Shown: positions 7,943 to 16,523 of the stretch, piece by piece
How the letters are laid out: every line of letters begins with the position of its first letter
How positions within the stretch are numbered: position 1 is the first letter of the stretch
From: an uncultured Amylibacter sp.
GTDB lineage: Bacteria; Pseudomonadota; Alphaproteobacteria; Rhodobacterales; Rhodobacteraceae
Direction: 5' to 3'
NCBI GenBank assembly: GCA_947497475.1
Contig: CANMGS010000002.1
Span: 434,001 to 498,000, forward strand
DNA: 64,000 bases
Program-made: the position numbers and the translations under genes
Notes under the pieces: generated by a model
What the model was told of the DNA's origin: nothing
The model's input: only the letters and a program-made list of their open reading frames with translations
Databases searched by the model: none

Positions 7943-8269
7943 ATGACTGATACAGTACCCGATTGGGTGAAAGCGCAGGCCGAACGTACTCGGCGTGCAC
8001 GAGAGACTTTTGAAAAAATAGCGCAAAATTTCGAAGCGATTGCAGACGTTTTGAACCCTGATGCGAAGGCTGCGGAGGCTTTGGCAAAGGAGTTTCAATC
8101 GAGCTATCGCGCATGCCTAAACGCTTTGGTGAAAGCGAATGAGGAGGAGGCAAAACTTGCAACAGAATGCGAAAAAATTAGTGGGATCATCCAAGGAGAT
8201 GCGCTCGACCTTGCAGAGGCGCGCGACGAAATCCTTGGGCGAATTGCTCGCTTGCGTGAGCGAAGATGA
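7943..8269 (+). CDS. GTA protein g1, putative small terminase subunit
   Basis: This 108-residue, highly charged, helical protein is the first gene of the GTA cluster. In Rhodobacter capsulatus the equivalent position is g1, the small terminase subunit that works with the large subunit in headful packaging of host DNA. The sequence has two coiled-coil-prone stretches (about 12-60 and 65-105). The ATG at 7943 (MTDTVPDW) is preferred over one at 7916, as it starts the conserved region. Its end overlaps the start of the terminase ATPase gene, indicating translational coupling. The call rests on position and general character. Confidence 0.75.
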   Translation: MTDTVPDWVKAQAERTRRARETFEKIAQNFEAIADVLNPDAKAAEALAKEFQSSYRACLNALVKANEEEAKLATECEKISGIIQGDALDLAEARDEILGRIARLRERR

Positions 8270-9572
8270 GGTTGATGCATTTCTGTCTGGGCTGAGTGCA
8301 AATGCGTTGAAAGCCCTGCCATGGATGTTTGAGTTTTGGGCATTGCCGCATCAATTGCCACCCTGTGAGAATTGGAACACTTGGGTTGTATTAGGCGGTC
8401 GTGGGGCGGGGAAAACCCGTGCTGGGGCTGAGTGGGTGCGATCGCAAGTGGAAGGTTCGCGACCGGTGGATGAGGGTGTTTGCAAACATGTCGCTTTGGT
8501 TGGAGAAACCTATGATCAGGTGCGGGATGTTATGGTGTTTGGTGAAAGTGGCCTATTGGCCTGTTCTCCGCCTGACCGTCGCCCAAGATGGGAGGCGGCA
8601 CGCCGCCGTTTGGTTTGGCCCAATGGGGCTGTGGCGAGTTGTTATTCAGCCAGTGACCCTGAAAGTTTGCGGGGGCCGCAATTTGATGCGGCTTGGGTTG
8701 ACGAGTTAGCGAAATGGAAAAAAGGACGTGCAGCGTGGGATATGTTGCAATTTGCTTTGCGACTGGGGGACGATCCGCGCCAAGTGGTGACGACAACACC
8801 TCAGAATGTGGTGGTGTTGAAAGAGATTTTGGCTTGTGATGGTGTGGTTTCTACGTCTGCACCAACCTCTGCCAATGCAATAAACTTGGCACAATCGTTT
8901 CTGGAAAAAGTAACCGCACAATATGGCGGTACACGGCAAGGGCGGCAGGAGTTGGATGGTGAGTTGTTGGAGGATGTGGAGGGTGCGTTGTGGCGCTTGT
9001 CTGATCTGGATGGCACCCGTGTTGAAACCGCACCTAAGTTAGACCGTGTTGTTATTGCGGTTGATCCGCCTACGACCAGTGGCGAGAACGCGGATGATTG
9101 TGGGATTGTTGTTGCGGGTGTTGTGGCGCAAGGACTGCCACAGGATTGGCGGGCGTATGTTCTGGCGGATTTAACGATGTCTGCTGTCAGTCCGAATGCT
9201 TGGGCCGCAGCGGTTGCTGTGGCCGCACAAGAGTTTGGGGCAGATCGTGTGGTGGCTGAGGTGAACCAAGGTGGGGAGATGGTGGAGACTGTGCTGCGAC
9301 AACACTCTGCTTTACTGCCTTACAAAGGTGTTCGGGCATCACGTGGTAAGTCTGCACGGGCTGAACCTGTTGTGGCTTTATACGAGCAGGGACGTATATA
9401 TCATCTGGGTGGCTTGCGAGAGCTTGAAGATCAGATGTGTCAGATGAGCCTTGCGGGATTTAGTGGCAAAGGCAGCCCTGACCGTGTGGATGCATTGGTT
9501 TGGGCTTTGACGGATCTGATGATCGATCCCGCACAGACATTTCAACGTCCGCAGGTGCGGACACTTTATTAA
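8199..9572 (+). CDS. GTA large terminase subunit (packaging ATPase/nuclease), g2
   Basis: This motor protein pumps roughly gene-sized fragments of host DNA into GTA heads. Counting from the ATG at 8199, the Walker A motif GGRGAGKT is at 66-73, the Walker B acid pair Asp168-Glu169 is in AAWVDELAKW, and the RNase H-like nuclease core starts at Asp289 in VVIAVDPPTT. The start is uncertain: the frame is open from 8139, the ATG at 8199 has AAGGAG directly abutting it, and a GTG at 8256 is also possible. All of these overlap g1. The order g1-g2-g3 is canonical. Confidence 0.93.
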   Translation: MRSTLQRRATKSLGELLACVSEDEVDAFLSGLSANALKALPWMFEFWALPHQLPPCENWNTWVVLGGRGAGKTRAGAEWVRSQVEGSRPVDEGVCKHVALVGETYDQVRDVMVFGESGLLACSPPDRRPRWEAARRRLVWPNGAVASCYSASDPESLRGPQFDAAWVDELAKWKKGRAAWDMLQFALRLGDDPRQVVTTTPQNVVVLKEILACDGVVSTSAPTSANAINLAQSFLEKVTAQYGGTRQGRQELDGELLEDVEGALWRLSDLDGTRVETAPKLDRVVIAVDPPTTSGENADDCGIVVAGVVAQGLPQDWRAYVLADLTMSAVSPNAWAAAVAVAAQEFGADRVVAEVNQGGEMVETVLRQHSALLPYKGVRASRGKSARAEPVVALYEQGRIYHLGGLRELEDQMCQMSLAGFSGKGSPDRVDALVWALTDLMIDPAQTFQRPQVRTLY

Positions 9573-9594
9573 TTCATTTATTAGGAGCAACTTT

Positions 9595-10767
9595 ATGGTT
9601 CTGCAATTTTTGCGGGGGAAAACCCCTGTGTCTGAAACAAAGGCATCGGGTGCGGCACCTGTTATTGCTTTTCATGGGGCGGGACGCCCTGCATGGAGTG
9701 CCCGTGATGTGGCATCGTTAACGCGCACTGGCTTTACAGGGAACCCTGTGGGGTTTCGCTGTGTGAAGATGATTGCTGAGGCGGCTGCGGCGGTGCCTTG
9801 GGTGTTGTCGGACAATGAACGGCGATATGATCAGCATCCTTTGTTGGCGTTGTTATCGCGCCCCAATGGCGCGCAGGGGCGTGCGGATTTGTTGGAAAGC
9901 TTTTACGGGCAGATGCTGCTGTCGGGGGATGGGTACTTTGAGGCAGCAGGTGCTGGTCTGGATGGTGGCCCAGCGGAGCTGTATGTTTTGCGGTCAGACC
10001 GTATGCGGGTGATCCCCGGTGGTGATGGATGGCCTGTGGCCTATGAGTACAGCGTTGGGGCGAAGAAGCATCGGTTTGATATGGCGGTAGATGTGGTGCC
10101 GATTTGCCATGTGAAGGCGTTTCACCCCCAAGATGATCATTATGGGTTGTCGCCGATGCAAGCGGCGGCATCAGCGTTGGATGTTCATAATGCGGCGAGC
10201 AGGTGGTCAAAGGCGTTGCTGGACAATGCGGCGCGCCCGTCAGGAGCCATTGTTTACAAAGGCTTAGATGGGCAGGGCACATTAGGGTCGGATCAGTACA
10301 ACCGTTTGGTGGATGAGATTGAGAGCAACCATCAAGGTGCACGCAATGCGGGACGCCCGATGTTGTTGGAAGGTGGTTTGGATTGGAAACCAATGGGGTT
10401 TTCACCGTCTGATATGGAGTTTCAAAAGACCAAGGACAGTGCAGCGCGTGAGGTGGCGTTGGCCTTTGGTGTGCCGCCAATGTTGTTGGGGTTGCCTGGT
10501 GATAACACCTATTCGAATTACCAAGAGGCGAATAGGGCGTTTTACCGCCTGACCGTATTGCCTTTGGTGGGCAAGGTGGCGGATGCGATGTCGGCTTGGT
10601 TGTCGGGGCATTTCGGAGCGAATTTAAAGCTGGCAGCGGATTTGGATGGTGTTCCAGCGCTGGCGCATGAGCGTGAGGCGCAGTGGAATAGGGTGTCTGG
10701 GGCGACTTTCCTGTCGGATGCAGAAAAGCGCGTGATGTTGGGGTTACCCGCGGTGGCGCATGAGTAA
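9595..10767 (+). CDS. GTA portal protein (HK97 family), g3
   Basis: The 390-residue product matches phage portal proteins, which form the dodecameric ring at one head vertex through which DNA enters. Visible family features include the N-terminal GNPVGFRCVKMIAEAAAAVPW region, YYGL-like HYGLSPMQAA (about 180-190), and the GVPPMLLGLPGDNTYSNYQEA block at about 300-320, a hallmark of this family. An AGGAG site precedes the ATG. It lies between the terminase and the g3.5/protease genes, with an 8-bp overlap into g3.5. Confidence 0.95.
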   Translation: MVLQFLRGKTPVSETKASGAAPVIAFHGAGRPAWSARDVASLTRTGFTGNPVGFRCVKMIAEAAAAVPWVLSDNERRYDQHPLLALLSRPNGAQGRADLLESFYGQMLLSGDGYFEAAGAGLDGGPAELYVLRSDRMRVIPGGDGWPVAYEYSVGAKKHRFDMAVDVVPICHVKAFHPQDDHYGLSPMQAAASALDVHNAASRWSKALLDNAARPSGAIVYKGLDGQGTLGSDQYNRLVDEIESNHQGARNAGRPMLLEGGLDWKPMGFSPSDMEFQKTKDSAAREVALAFGVPPMLLGLPGDNTYSNYQEANRAFYRLTVLPLVGKVADAMSAWLSGHFGANLKLAADLDGVPALAHEREAQWNRVSGATFLSDAEKRVMLGLPAVAHE

Positions 10768-10999
10768 ACGCGGGGCGGGGTCGCGGTTCTTATACGAACC
10801 CTTTGATGCAGCGGCGGCGCGTCTGGAGACCCATGAAAAGGTGATTGAGGAACGCTGGATTGGGTTGGAACGGCGGCTAGGACAGATTGAGACCACGTTG
10901 GAACGGCTGGAAAAACGGCTTTGGTTGGCTGTATTTGGCGTGGTCAGCTTTGTTTTGGTTCGAGGTGTTTTAAACATCTTAGAAGTGGCGAATAACTAA
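10760..10999 (+). CDS. GTA small protein g3.5
   Basis: This 79-residue protein has a charged coiled-coil-like middle (about 18-53) and one hydrophobic C-terminal segment (about 55-72, LWLAVFGVVSFVLVRGVL), so it is probably membrane-associated. A gene of this kind sits between portal and prohead protease in Rhodobacterales GTA clusters, where it is called orfg3.5. Its role is not established. The start overlaps the portal stop by 8 bp, so it is translationally coupled. Confidence 0.8.
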   Translation: MSKRGAGSRFLYEPFDAAAARLETHEKVIEERWIGLERRLGQIETTLERLEKRLWLAVFGVVSFVLVRGVLNILEVANN

Positions 11000-11010
11000 C
11001 GGATATTTAT

Positions 11011-11571
11011 ATGTTTTATGGAAATAAAGATTTTGGATTAGAAACAAAGTTTGCCCGATTTGATGCGGCATCTTGTTTGAAGAATGAGTGTGAGATTTCG
11101 GGCTATGCGTCCGTGTTTGGGGCGGCGGATCAGTCGGGTGATGTGGTGCAGATGGGGGCTTATGCGGAGTGTTTGCAGAGTTTACGCGACCAAGGGCGAT
11201 CTGTGAAAATGTTGTGGCAGCATGACCCAACCAAGCCGATTGGAGTTTGGGATGATATTCATGAAGATGCCAATGGGCTGTTTGTGAAGGGGCGATTATT
11301 GCCTGATATTCAAGGCGGTGCGGAGGCTTTGTCGCTTATAAAAGCAGGGGCTATTGATGGGCTATCTATTGGTTATCGAACATTGTATTCGGGAAAATCG
11401 CCAAAAAATGGTAGATTATTACACAAATTAGAACTTTGGGAGGTATCATTGGTGACATTTCCAATGCTTCCCCAAGCGCGGGTCACATCGGATGGACAAA
11501 CGGATGATGATGCACTTGCAAACGAGCTGGTGGCGGCATTGAACGCTGCGCGCCATGATATGCTGACCTGA
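11011..11571 (+). CDS. GTA prohead protease (HK97 family), g4
   Basis: This 186-residue serine protease matures the capsid by removing the delta-domain of the major capsid protein. The fold signature is present: ISGYASVFGAADQSGD at about 29-44, the catalytic His71 in MLWQHD and the nucleophile Ser119 in DGLSIGY, followed by LELWEVSLVTFPM. It lies 11 bp after g3.5 and 39 bp before the capsid gene it processes. The order is identical to the reference GTA. Confidence 0.94.
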   Translation: MFYGNKDFGLETKFARFDAASCLKNECEISGYASVFGAADQSGDVVQMGAYAECLQSLRDQGRSVKMLWQHDPTKPIGVWDDIHEDANGLFVKGRLLPDIQGGAEALSLIKAGAIDGLSIGYRTLYSGKSPKNGRLLHKLELWEVSLVTFPMLPQARVTSDGQTDDDALANELVAALNAARHDMLT

Positions 11572-11610
11572 AACGCGGGCAGTTAACCTTCATCTAAATA
11601 GGATTGATTG

Positions 11611-12804
11611 ATGAGCAACCAAGAGACCAAGTCCTTGGACCATGAGGCGTGCGCCCAACCCAAGGGGTTAGAGGTGAAAGCCGCATTGTCGGGGTTTTTA
11701 AAAGATTTTTCGAAAATGAATACGGAACTGAAATCAAAATTACAGCTACAGGAAGATAGATTAGCAATGATTGAACGAAAGACACAAAATACGAACCGTC
11801 CTGCATTGTCGGGTGCCGCTGCGGTGGAAGTGCCGCATAAGAAAGCTTTTGCTGCTTATCTGCGATCAGGTGATGAGGATGCTATGCGCTCGCTAGGTGT
11901 GGAAGAGAAGGCGTTATCGTCTGCTGTGGCAGCGGATGGCGGTTATTTGGTGGACCCTGTGACGGCGGATCAGATTGCGGGTGTATTGCATGATACGTCT
12001 TCGATACGTTCGATCGCGAATGTGGTGGCGATTGAGGCAACAGTCTATGATGTGCTGGTGGATACGACAGAGGCGGGCGCTGGATGGGCGACTGAAGCTG
12101 ATGCTACAGGGGAAACTGCTACGCCGCAGGTGGAGCGTATTTCCATTCCTTTGCATGAATTGTCAGCACTGCCGAAAGCATCGCAACGATTGCTAGATGA
12201 TAGCGCGTTTGATGTAGAGGGTTGGTTGGCATCGCGTGTTGCTGATAAATTCTCGCGCGCTGAAGGCAGTGCGTTTGTATCTGGTGACGGTATGGATAAA
12301 CCAAAGGGCTTTTTGACGTATGATTCCGTGCAAAACGGGACGGAGATTTGGGGTGAGCTGGGCCATGTTTTAACGGGTGCTGATGGCGACTTTGATCCTG
12401 TGAACCCTGCGGATGCGATTGTAGACTTGGTCTATGCTTTGGGTGCGCGATACCGGGCAAATGCTACATTCGTGATGAATTCCAAAACAGCGGGTGCCGT
12501 GCGTAAGATGAAAGATGCGGATGGGCGTTTCCTTTGGTCGGATGGTTTGGCGTCGGGTGAACCTGCACGATTGATGGGGTATCCCGTGCTGATTGCCGAA
12601 GATATGCCAGATATCGCGTCTTGGGCGCCTGCGATTGCTTTTGGTGATTTTAATGCGGGTTATACGATTGCGGAACGTCCTGATCTGCGCATTTTGCGTG
12701 ATCCGTTCAGTGCAAAGCCGAATGTACTGTTCTATGCCACGAAACGTGTGGGTGGCGATGTCAGCGATTTTGCGGCCATTAAGTTACTGAAATTCGCGGC
12801 TTAA
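11611..12804 (+). CDS. GTA major capsid protein (HK97 family), g5
   Basis: The 397-residue product forms the GTA head shell. The first 100 residues make a helical delta-domain. The likely cleavage site is after Lys100, giving a mature chain starting ALSSAVAADGGYLVDP, close to the processing position known for the R. capsulatus GTA. The mature part shows the typical SIRSIANVV, EVEGWLASRVADKFSR-like and AIAFGDFNAGYTI blocks. The ATG at 11611 has AGGA 8 nt upstream and is preferred over the adjacent in-frame TTG. A structured 130-bp gap follows, the largest inside the cluster. Confidence 0.96.
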   Translation: MSNQETKSLDHEACAQPKGLEVKAALSGFLKDFSKMNTELKSKLQLQEDRLAMIERKTQNTNRPALSGAAAVEVPHKKAFAAYLRSGDEDAMRSLGVEEKALSSAVAADGGYLVDPVTADQIAGVLHDTSSIRSIANVVAIEATVYDVLVDTTEAGAGWATEADATGETATPQVERISIPLHELSALPKASQRLLDDSAFDVEGWLASRVADKFSRAEGSAFVSGDGMDKPKGFLTYDSVQNGTEIWGELGHVLTGADGDFDPVNPADAIVDLVYALGARYRANATFVMNSKTAGAVRKMKDADGRFLWSDGLASGEPARLMGYPVLIAEDMPDIASWAPAIAFGDFNAGYTIAERPDLRILRDPFSAKPNVLFYATKRVGGDVSDFAAIKLLKFAA

Positions 12805-12826
12805 AACTGCGTAAGGAACATGCCCT

Positions 12827-12880
12827 GCAAAGGGTGTGATGGGTTAGGGCGACTGTCCTGACCCTTTGGGCGCCCTTTGC
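12827..12880 (+). other. Two-tier RNA hairpin between capsid and connector genes
   Basis: An outer stem pairs 12827-12836 with 12871-12880 (10 bp, one G-T pair) and an inner stem pairs 12841-12848 with 12857-12864 (8 bp, one G-T pair, 8-nt loop). It starts 22 bp after the capsid stop. No U-run follows the outer stem, but a T5 stretch appears about 45 bp later (near 12926-12930). It probably sets the ratio of capsid to downstream transcripts by 3'-end protection or partial termination. Confidence 0.5.
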
Positions 12881-12947
12881 GTCGTCTAGCTGCTTCCCTC
12901 CGTCCGAGAGGCGTTGGGGGCGTCCTTTTTCGAATTTGGAGATATTT

Positions 12948-13532
12948 ATGGTTTTAACGGAAACAACTTCTGTTGCTTCGGATGTTTTGCCTGTGGATGC
13001 GTTTAAGGCGCATTTGCATATGGGCACTAGTTTTGCGGAGAGTGATTTGCAAGATGAAGTGTTGGAAGCTTATTTACGCGCTGCGATTGCGGCTGTTGAG
13101 GCGCGCTCTGGGCGGGTTTTATTGCGAAAGCATTATGTGTGGTCGCTGACCCGTTGGCGTGATGCTGCACGGCAGGTTTTACCTGTGCGGCCTGTAGTAG
13201 ACGTGACTGAGTTGCGTATGGTGGATGGCGCAGGGGATGAGAGTGCTGCGGATGTAGACAGCTATCGCTTTGTGCCTGATGATATTTGCCCTGCCGTTGA
13301 AGCGGTTGGAATGCTTTTGCCGCCTGTGCCTGTTGGCGGGTCTGTTGATGTGATGTTTGAAGCTGGGTTTGGGGCTGTATGGGCCGAAATTCCTGCGGAT
13401 TTGGCACAAGCAGTGCTGATTGTGGCAGCGAACGCATATGAAAACCGATCTGGAACGTCAGAAGCGATGCCAATGGCCGCGTTGAGTTTGATTGAGCCAT
13501 ATCGGGCGCTGCGTGTCATGCGAGGTGTGTGA
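12948..13532 (+). CDS. GTA head-tail connector adaptor, g6
   Basis: The 194-residue protein belongs to the phage gp6-like connector group, which attaches below the portal. Typical features are the helical YLRAAIAAVEARSGRVLLRK segment (about 41-60), then WSLTRW and the beta-rich VRPVVDVTELRMVDG block, and a C-terminal helix that starts ADLAQAVLIVAANAYENR. The ATG at 12948 follows a GGAGA site by 6 nt and is preferred over a TTG at 12936. Its TGA overlaps the ATG of g7 (TGATG). Confidence 0.88.
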   Translation: MVLTETTSVASDVLPVDAFKAHLHMGTSFAESDLQDEVLEAYLRAAIAAVEARSGRVLLRKHYVWSLTRWRDAARQVLPVRPVVDVTELRMVDGAGDESAADVDSYRFVPDDICPAVEAVGMLLPPVPVGGSVDVMFEAGFGAVWAEIPADLAQAVLIVAANAYENRSGTSEAMPMAALSLIEPYRALRVMRGV

Positions 13533-13864
13533 TGGTGCATTTATCAAAACGATTGACATTGGAAGAGCGGGTTGAAACGGCAGATGGTGCTGGTGGATTT
13601 GTTGAAGAGTGGCGTGTTGTTGGGGACATATGGGCCAATATGGATGCGCGATCTGGGCGTGTACGCAATGGGGATGCGGTTTCTGTGTCTGTGGTGCGTT
13701 ACCGTATTGTTGTACGCTCTGCGCCAAACGGGTCGGAACAGCGACCGCGTGCGGATCAGCGTTTTCGGGATGGCGGACAGGCTTATGTGATTGATGCGGT
13801 GGCACCACATGATCAGGCTGGTTTGTATTTGGAATGCTGGGCACATGAAGAGGTGGTGGCATGA
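13532..13864 (+). CDS. GTA head closure / stopper protein, g7
   Basis: This 110-residue beta-rich protein resembles SPP1 gp16-like head-tail adaptors that close the head below the adaptor ring. The N-terminal LSKRLTLEERVETADGAGGF strand pair and the WANMDARSGR segment are typical of the family. It is translationally coupled on both sides: its ATG overlaps the g6 stop and its stop overlaps the g8 start (ATGA). Function is inferred from family type and canonical position. Confidence 0.87.
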   Translation: MVHLSKRLTLEERVETADGAGGFVEEWRVVGDIWANMDARSGRVRNGDAVSVSVVRYRIVVRSAPNGSEQRPRADQRFRDGGQAYVIDAVAPHDQAGLYLECWAHEEVVA

Positions 13865-14271
13865 GTTATGCGGTTTCAGAGAGCTTACAAACAGCGGTTT
13901 ATGGGGCTTTGGTGGCTGACGCGACGGTTTCCAACTTGGTTGGTGGCGATATTTACGATGCGGTGCCAAGTGGAGCTTTGCCGAGTGTCTATATTGCTTT
14001 GGGTGAAGAGAAGGTGCGCGATCATTCAACCAAGACAGCATCTGGGGCGTTGCATGATTTGTCTGTGGATATTCACAGCGATATGGCGGGGTTTCAGACG
14101 GCGAAGACTTTGGCTGGTGCGGTTTGCGATGCGTTGATCGATGCGGATTTGGCTTTGAGCCGCGGTGTTTTAACAAGCTTAAATTTTAGGTTTGCGCGGG
14201 CGCGTAAGGGGATTAGCCCCGATCAGCGGGTGATCAACCTGACGTTTCGCGCTTTTGTTATGGATATTTAA
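13861..14271 (+). CDS. GTA tail terminator protein (DUF3168), g8
   Basis: The 136-residue protein matches DUF3168, which in the GTA caps the tail tube where it joins the head. The pattern SLQTAVYGALVADATVSNLVGG, then IYDAVPSGALPSVYIALGEE, and the central HDLSVDIHSDMAGFQTAK block are characteristic. The ATG overlaps the g7 stop by 4 bp. It is followed 24 bp later by the tail tube gene. Confidence 0.9.
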   Translation: MSYAVSESLQTAVYGALVADATVSNLVGGDIYDAVPSGALPSVYIALGEEKVRDHSTKTASGALHDLSVDIHSDMAGFQTAKTLAGAVCDALIDADLALSRGVLTSLNFRFARARKGISPDQRVINLTFRAFVMDI

Positions 14272-14295
14272 CAGTATATTTTTAAAGGAAAAATT

Positions 14296-14709
14296 ATGAC
14301 AGCTCAAAATGGTAAAGATCTGTTGATCAAAATAGACTTGGATGGTTCTGGCGCTTTTACGACGATGGCGGGACTGCGTGCCAGCCGCATTGCATTTAAT
14401 GCGGAAACTGTAGACGTGACCTCGTTAGGCAGTACTGGCGGTTGGCGCGAATTGCTGGATGGCGGTGGTGTGCGATCGGCCTCTATTTCTGGGTCGGGTG
14501 TGTTTACGGATGAAGATACAGATGAACGCGCACGGCAGTTGTTTTTTAATGGCGCGAAATCGGATTTTCAGGTGATTATTCCTGATTTTGGCGTGGTTGA
14601 AGGCGCGTTTCAGATCACATCGGTGGAATATTCGGGACGTTATGATGGGGAAGCTGTTTATGAGTTGGCTTTGGCATCTGCGGGTGAACTGACGTTTGCG
14701 GCGTTGTGA
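14296..14709 (+). CDS. GTA major tail tube protein, g9
   Basis: This 137-residue protein forms the stacked hexameric rings of the tail tube. Family-typical features are the N-terminal MTAQNGKDLLIKID strand, NAETVDVTSLGSTGGWRELL (about 35-54), the ISGSGVFTDE strand and the C-terminal ELALASAGELTFAAL end. An AAAGGA site precedes the ATG. The TGA overlaps the start of g10 (TGATG). Confidence 0.93.
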   Translation: MTAQNGKDLLIKIDLDGSGAFTTMAGLRASRIAFNAETVDVTSLGSTGGWRELLDGGGVRSASISGSGVFTDEDTDERARQLFFNGAKSDFQVIIPDFGVVEGAFQITSVEYSGRYDGEAVYELALASAGELTFAAL

Positions 14710-15023
14710 TGGGCAATCCGTACAGAGGTGACGTTGATCTGGTTATGAATGGTGAAACTTTGCCGATGCGCCTGACTTTGGGGGCGTTGGCAGAGCTGGA
14801 AGAAACGCTAGGTGATGACAGTTTGATGGCTTTGATCGAGCGGTTTGAAAGCGGTGCTTTTAAGGCGGGCGATATTGTTTCGCTTTTGGTTGCTGGGCTG
14901 CGTGGTGCGGGTTGGCAAGGTGGGCAATCGGAGCTGATGACAGCTGACATCGAAGGTGGGCCGATTGAAGCGGCAAAGCGGGCTGGACAACTTTTGAAAT
15001 CGGCGTTTAGTTTGCCGCAATGA
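14709..15023 (+). CDS. GTA tail assembly protein g10 (gp10 family)
   Basis: This 104-residue helical protein lies between tail tube and tape measure, the position of the tail assembly chaperone in phages. It shows the family pattern LTLGALAELEETLGDDSLMALIERF followed by a glycine-rich LVAGLRGAGWQGG loop. It overlaps the g9 stop by 1 bp and the next ORF by 4 bp. In lambdoid phages the analogous genes frameshift. Here the successor is a separate coupled ORF, and I see no obvious slippery site at the junction. Confidence 0.85.
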   Translation: MGNPYRGDVDLVMNGETLPMRLTLGALAELEETLGDDSLMALIERFESGAFKAGDIVSLLVAGLRGAGWQGGQSELMTADIEGGPIEAAKRAGQLLKSAFSLPQ

Positions 15024-15214
15024 GTGGATTTGATTGGCCTGCGATGATGCGGATTGGATTGCATCACTTACATTTAAAACCAGATGAGTTTTGGGGCTTA
15101 ACCCCATTGGAATTTCTTGTGATTTCTGGATTGGAAGGACGTAAATCTGCGGTGATGACACGCGCGGATTTAGCGGGCCTTTCTGCCCAGTTTCCAGATG
15201 GGAAAACGGAGTGA
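15020..15214 (+). CDS. GTA phage tail assembly chaperone-like protein, g10.1
   Basis: The 64-residue product (MSGFDWPAMMRIGLHHLHL, then KPDEFWGLTPLEF) matches the short tail assembly chaperone found right after g10 in Rhodobacterales GTAs (rcc01693-like). The WPAMMRIGLHHLxLxPxEFWxLTPxE pattern is distinctive. It starts inside the end of g10 (ATGA overlap) and ends just before the tape measure start, consistent with coupled translation. Confidence 0.88.
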   Translation: MSGFDWPAMMRIGLHHLHLKPDEFWGLTPLEFLVISGLEGRKSAVMTRADLAGLSAQFPDGKTE

Positions 15215-15216
15215 AT

Positions 15217-15879
15217 ATGGCAGATTATGAAACGGAAATTGACCAGCTGGAAGTTCAGTTGGAAGGGCTTGAAGAGCGTTTGGCAGGGGCTGCGGATATG
15301 ACAGCAGCTTTTCAGCGTGAATTGAGTGGTGTGCAGGTTGGAATTGCTGGGGCTGGGCGTGAAGCGACAGGGTTGTCGCGTTCGTTGGGCACTGGGATGC
15401 GTAATGCGTTTAGTGACATTGTTTTTGAAGGTGCGAAGGCATCGGATGTTTTGAAGAATGTGGCGAAGTCTTTGCTGGAAACCACGTTTAACAGCGCGAT
15501 TAAGCCTGTCACGACTGCGGTGTCTGGGGCGCTAACGGGTGGTTTGACGAATTTGATCAGTGGGATTTTGCCGTTTGAAAAGGGCGGTGTGTTTTCTGCG
15601 GGGCATGTCACGCCTTTTGCGAAGGGCGGTGTGGTGAGCAGTCCAACGCTGTTCCCGATGTCAGGTGGCACTGGTTTGATGGGGGAAGCGGGGCCAGAGG
15701 CGATTATGCCGCTGACACGTGGGGCGGATGGATCATTGGGTGTGCGTGCTGGTGGCGGTAGCACCGTTACAGTGAATATGAACATCCAAACCCCTGATGC
15801 AGAAGGATTTAAAAGGTCTAACAGTCAAATTGCGGCGGGTATTCAACGTGCGATCGCGCGTGGACAACGCAATAGTTAA
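15217..15879 (+). CDS. GTA tape measure protein, g11
   Basis: The 220-residue protein sets GTA tail length, and its shortness fits the short GTA tail. It opens with a coiled coil (about 5-45), continues with a helical segment containing VKNVAKSLLETTFNS-type residues, then the FEKGGVFSAG and FAKGGVVSSPTLFPMSGG repeats and the GLMGEAGPEAIMPLTRGADG motif, a hallmark of this group. The ATG at 15217 has GGAG 5-6 nt upstream and is preferred over the overlapping GTG at 15211. Confidence 0.93.
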   Translation: MADYETEIDQLEVQLEGLEERLAGAADMTAAFQRELSGVQVGIAGAGREATGLSRSLGTGMRNAFSDIVFEGAKASDVLKNVAKSLLETTFNSAIKPVTTAVSGALTGGLTNLISGILPFEKGGVFSAGHVTPFAKGGVVSSPTLFPMSGGTGLMGEAGPEAIMPLTRGADGSLGVRAGGGSTVTVNMNIQTPDAEGFKRSNSQIAAGIQRAIARGQRNS

Positions 15880-15890
15880 GAGGGAATAAT

Positions 15891-16523
15891 ATGACATTTC
15901 ATGAAGAAAGATTTCCTGCGGATTTATCCTTTGGATCTGTAGGCGGGCCTGAACGGCGCACAGAGATCGTTGCGCTGAACAGTGGGTTTGAGGAACGCAA
16001 CAGCCCGTGGGCGCATTCGCGTAGACGCTATGATGCAGGTGTTTCTATGCGGTCTTTGGACGATATGGAAAAGGTGATTGCATTCTATGAGGCGCGTCGG
16101 GGGCCATTGTTTGGATTTCGTTGGAAAGATTGGACGGATTACAAGAGCAGTTTGCCGTCTTTGGATGTGAGTTTTCTGGATCAGGAAATTGGGGTTGGGA
16201 ATGATGTGACCTCTGAATTCCAGCTGTGTAAGGATTATCGATCAGGAGATGAGGTTTATTGCCGAGATATTCGTAAGCCTGTGGAATTTACGGTTGTTGT
16301 TGGAGTTGGTGGTGATGAACTGGAAGAAGGTGAGCATTACACGGTGGATTTGACCACGGGTGTTGTGACGTTTGCAGAACCACCTGGTGAAGGGGCGCTG
16401 ATTACGGCTGGTTTTGAGTTTGACGTGGCGGTGCGTTTTGATGCGGATCGTTTAGAGATGAGCCATGCGAGCTTTGTGGCTGGCGAAATTCCGAGCATTC
16501 CAGTTGTGGAGTTGCGGGTATGA
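15891..16523 (+). CDS. GTA distal tail protein (DUF2460), g12
   Basis: The 210-residue protein forms the ring between tail tube and baseplate hub. DUF2460 hallmarks are visible: FPADLSFGSVGGPERRTEIV near the N-terminus, SPWAHSRRRYDAGVSMRSLDD, and GPLFGFRWKDWTDYKSS at about 76-92. The C-terminus has a repeated sheet region ending SHASFVAGEIPSIPVVELRV. It overlaps g13 by 4 bp (ATGA). Confidence 0.93.
   Translation: MTFHEERFPADLSFGSVGGPERRTEIVALNSGFEERNSPWAHSRRRYDAGVSMRSLDDMEKVIAFYEARRGPLFGFRWKDWTDYKSSLPSLDVSFLDQEIGVGNDVTSEFQLCKDYRSGDEVYCRDIRKPVEFTVVVGVGGDELEEGEHYTVDLTTGVVTFAEPPGEGALITAGFEFDVAVRFDADRLEMSHASFVAGEIPSIPVVELRV

Noticed and set aside
9734-10480. 248-codon open frame on the minus strand
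   Set aside because: It lies entirely inside the portal gene, is dominated by His, Pro and Thr as expected from antisense of a GC-skewed gene, and shows no domain.
13544-14176. 210-codon open frame on the minus strand across g7 and g8
   Set aside because: Antisense to two coupled GTA genes with clear families. The composition (Pro/His/Ser/Arg) is typical of a shadow frame.
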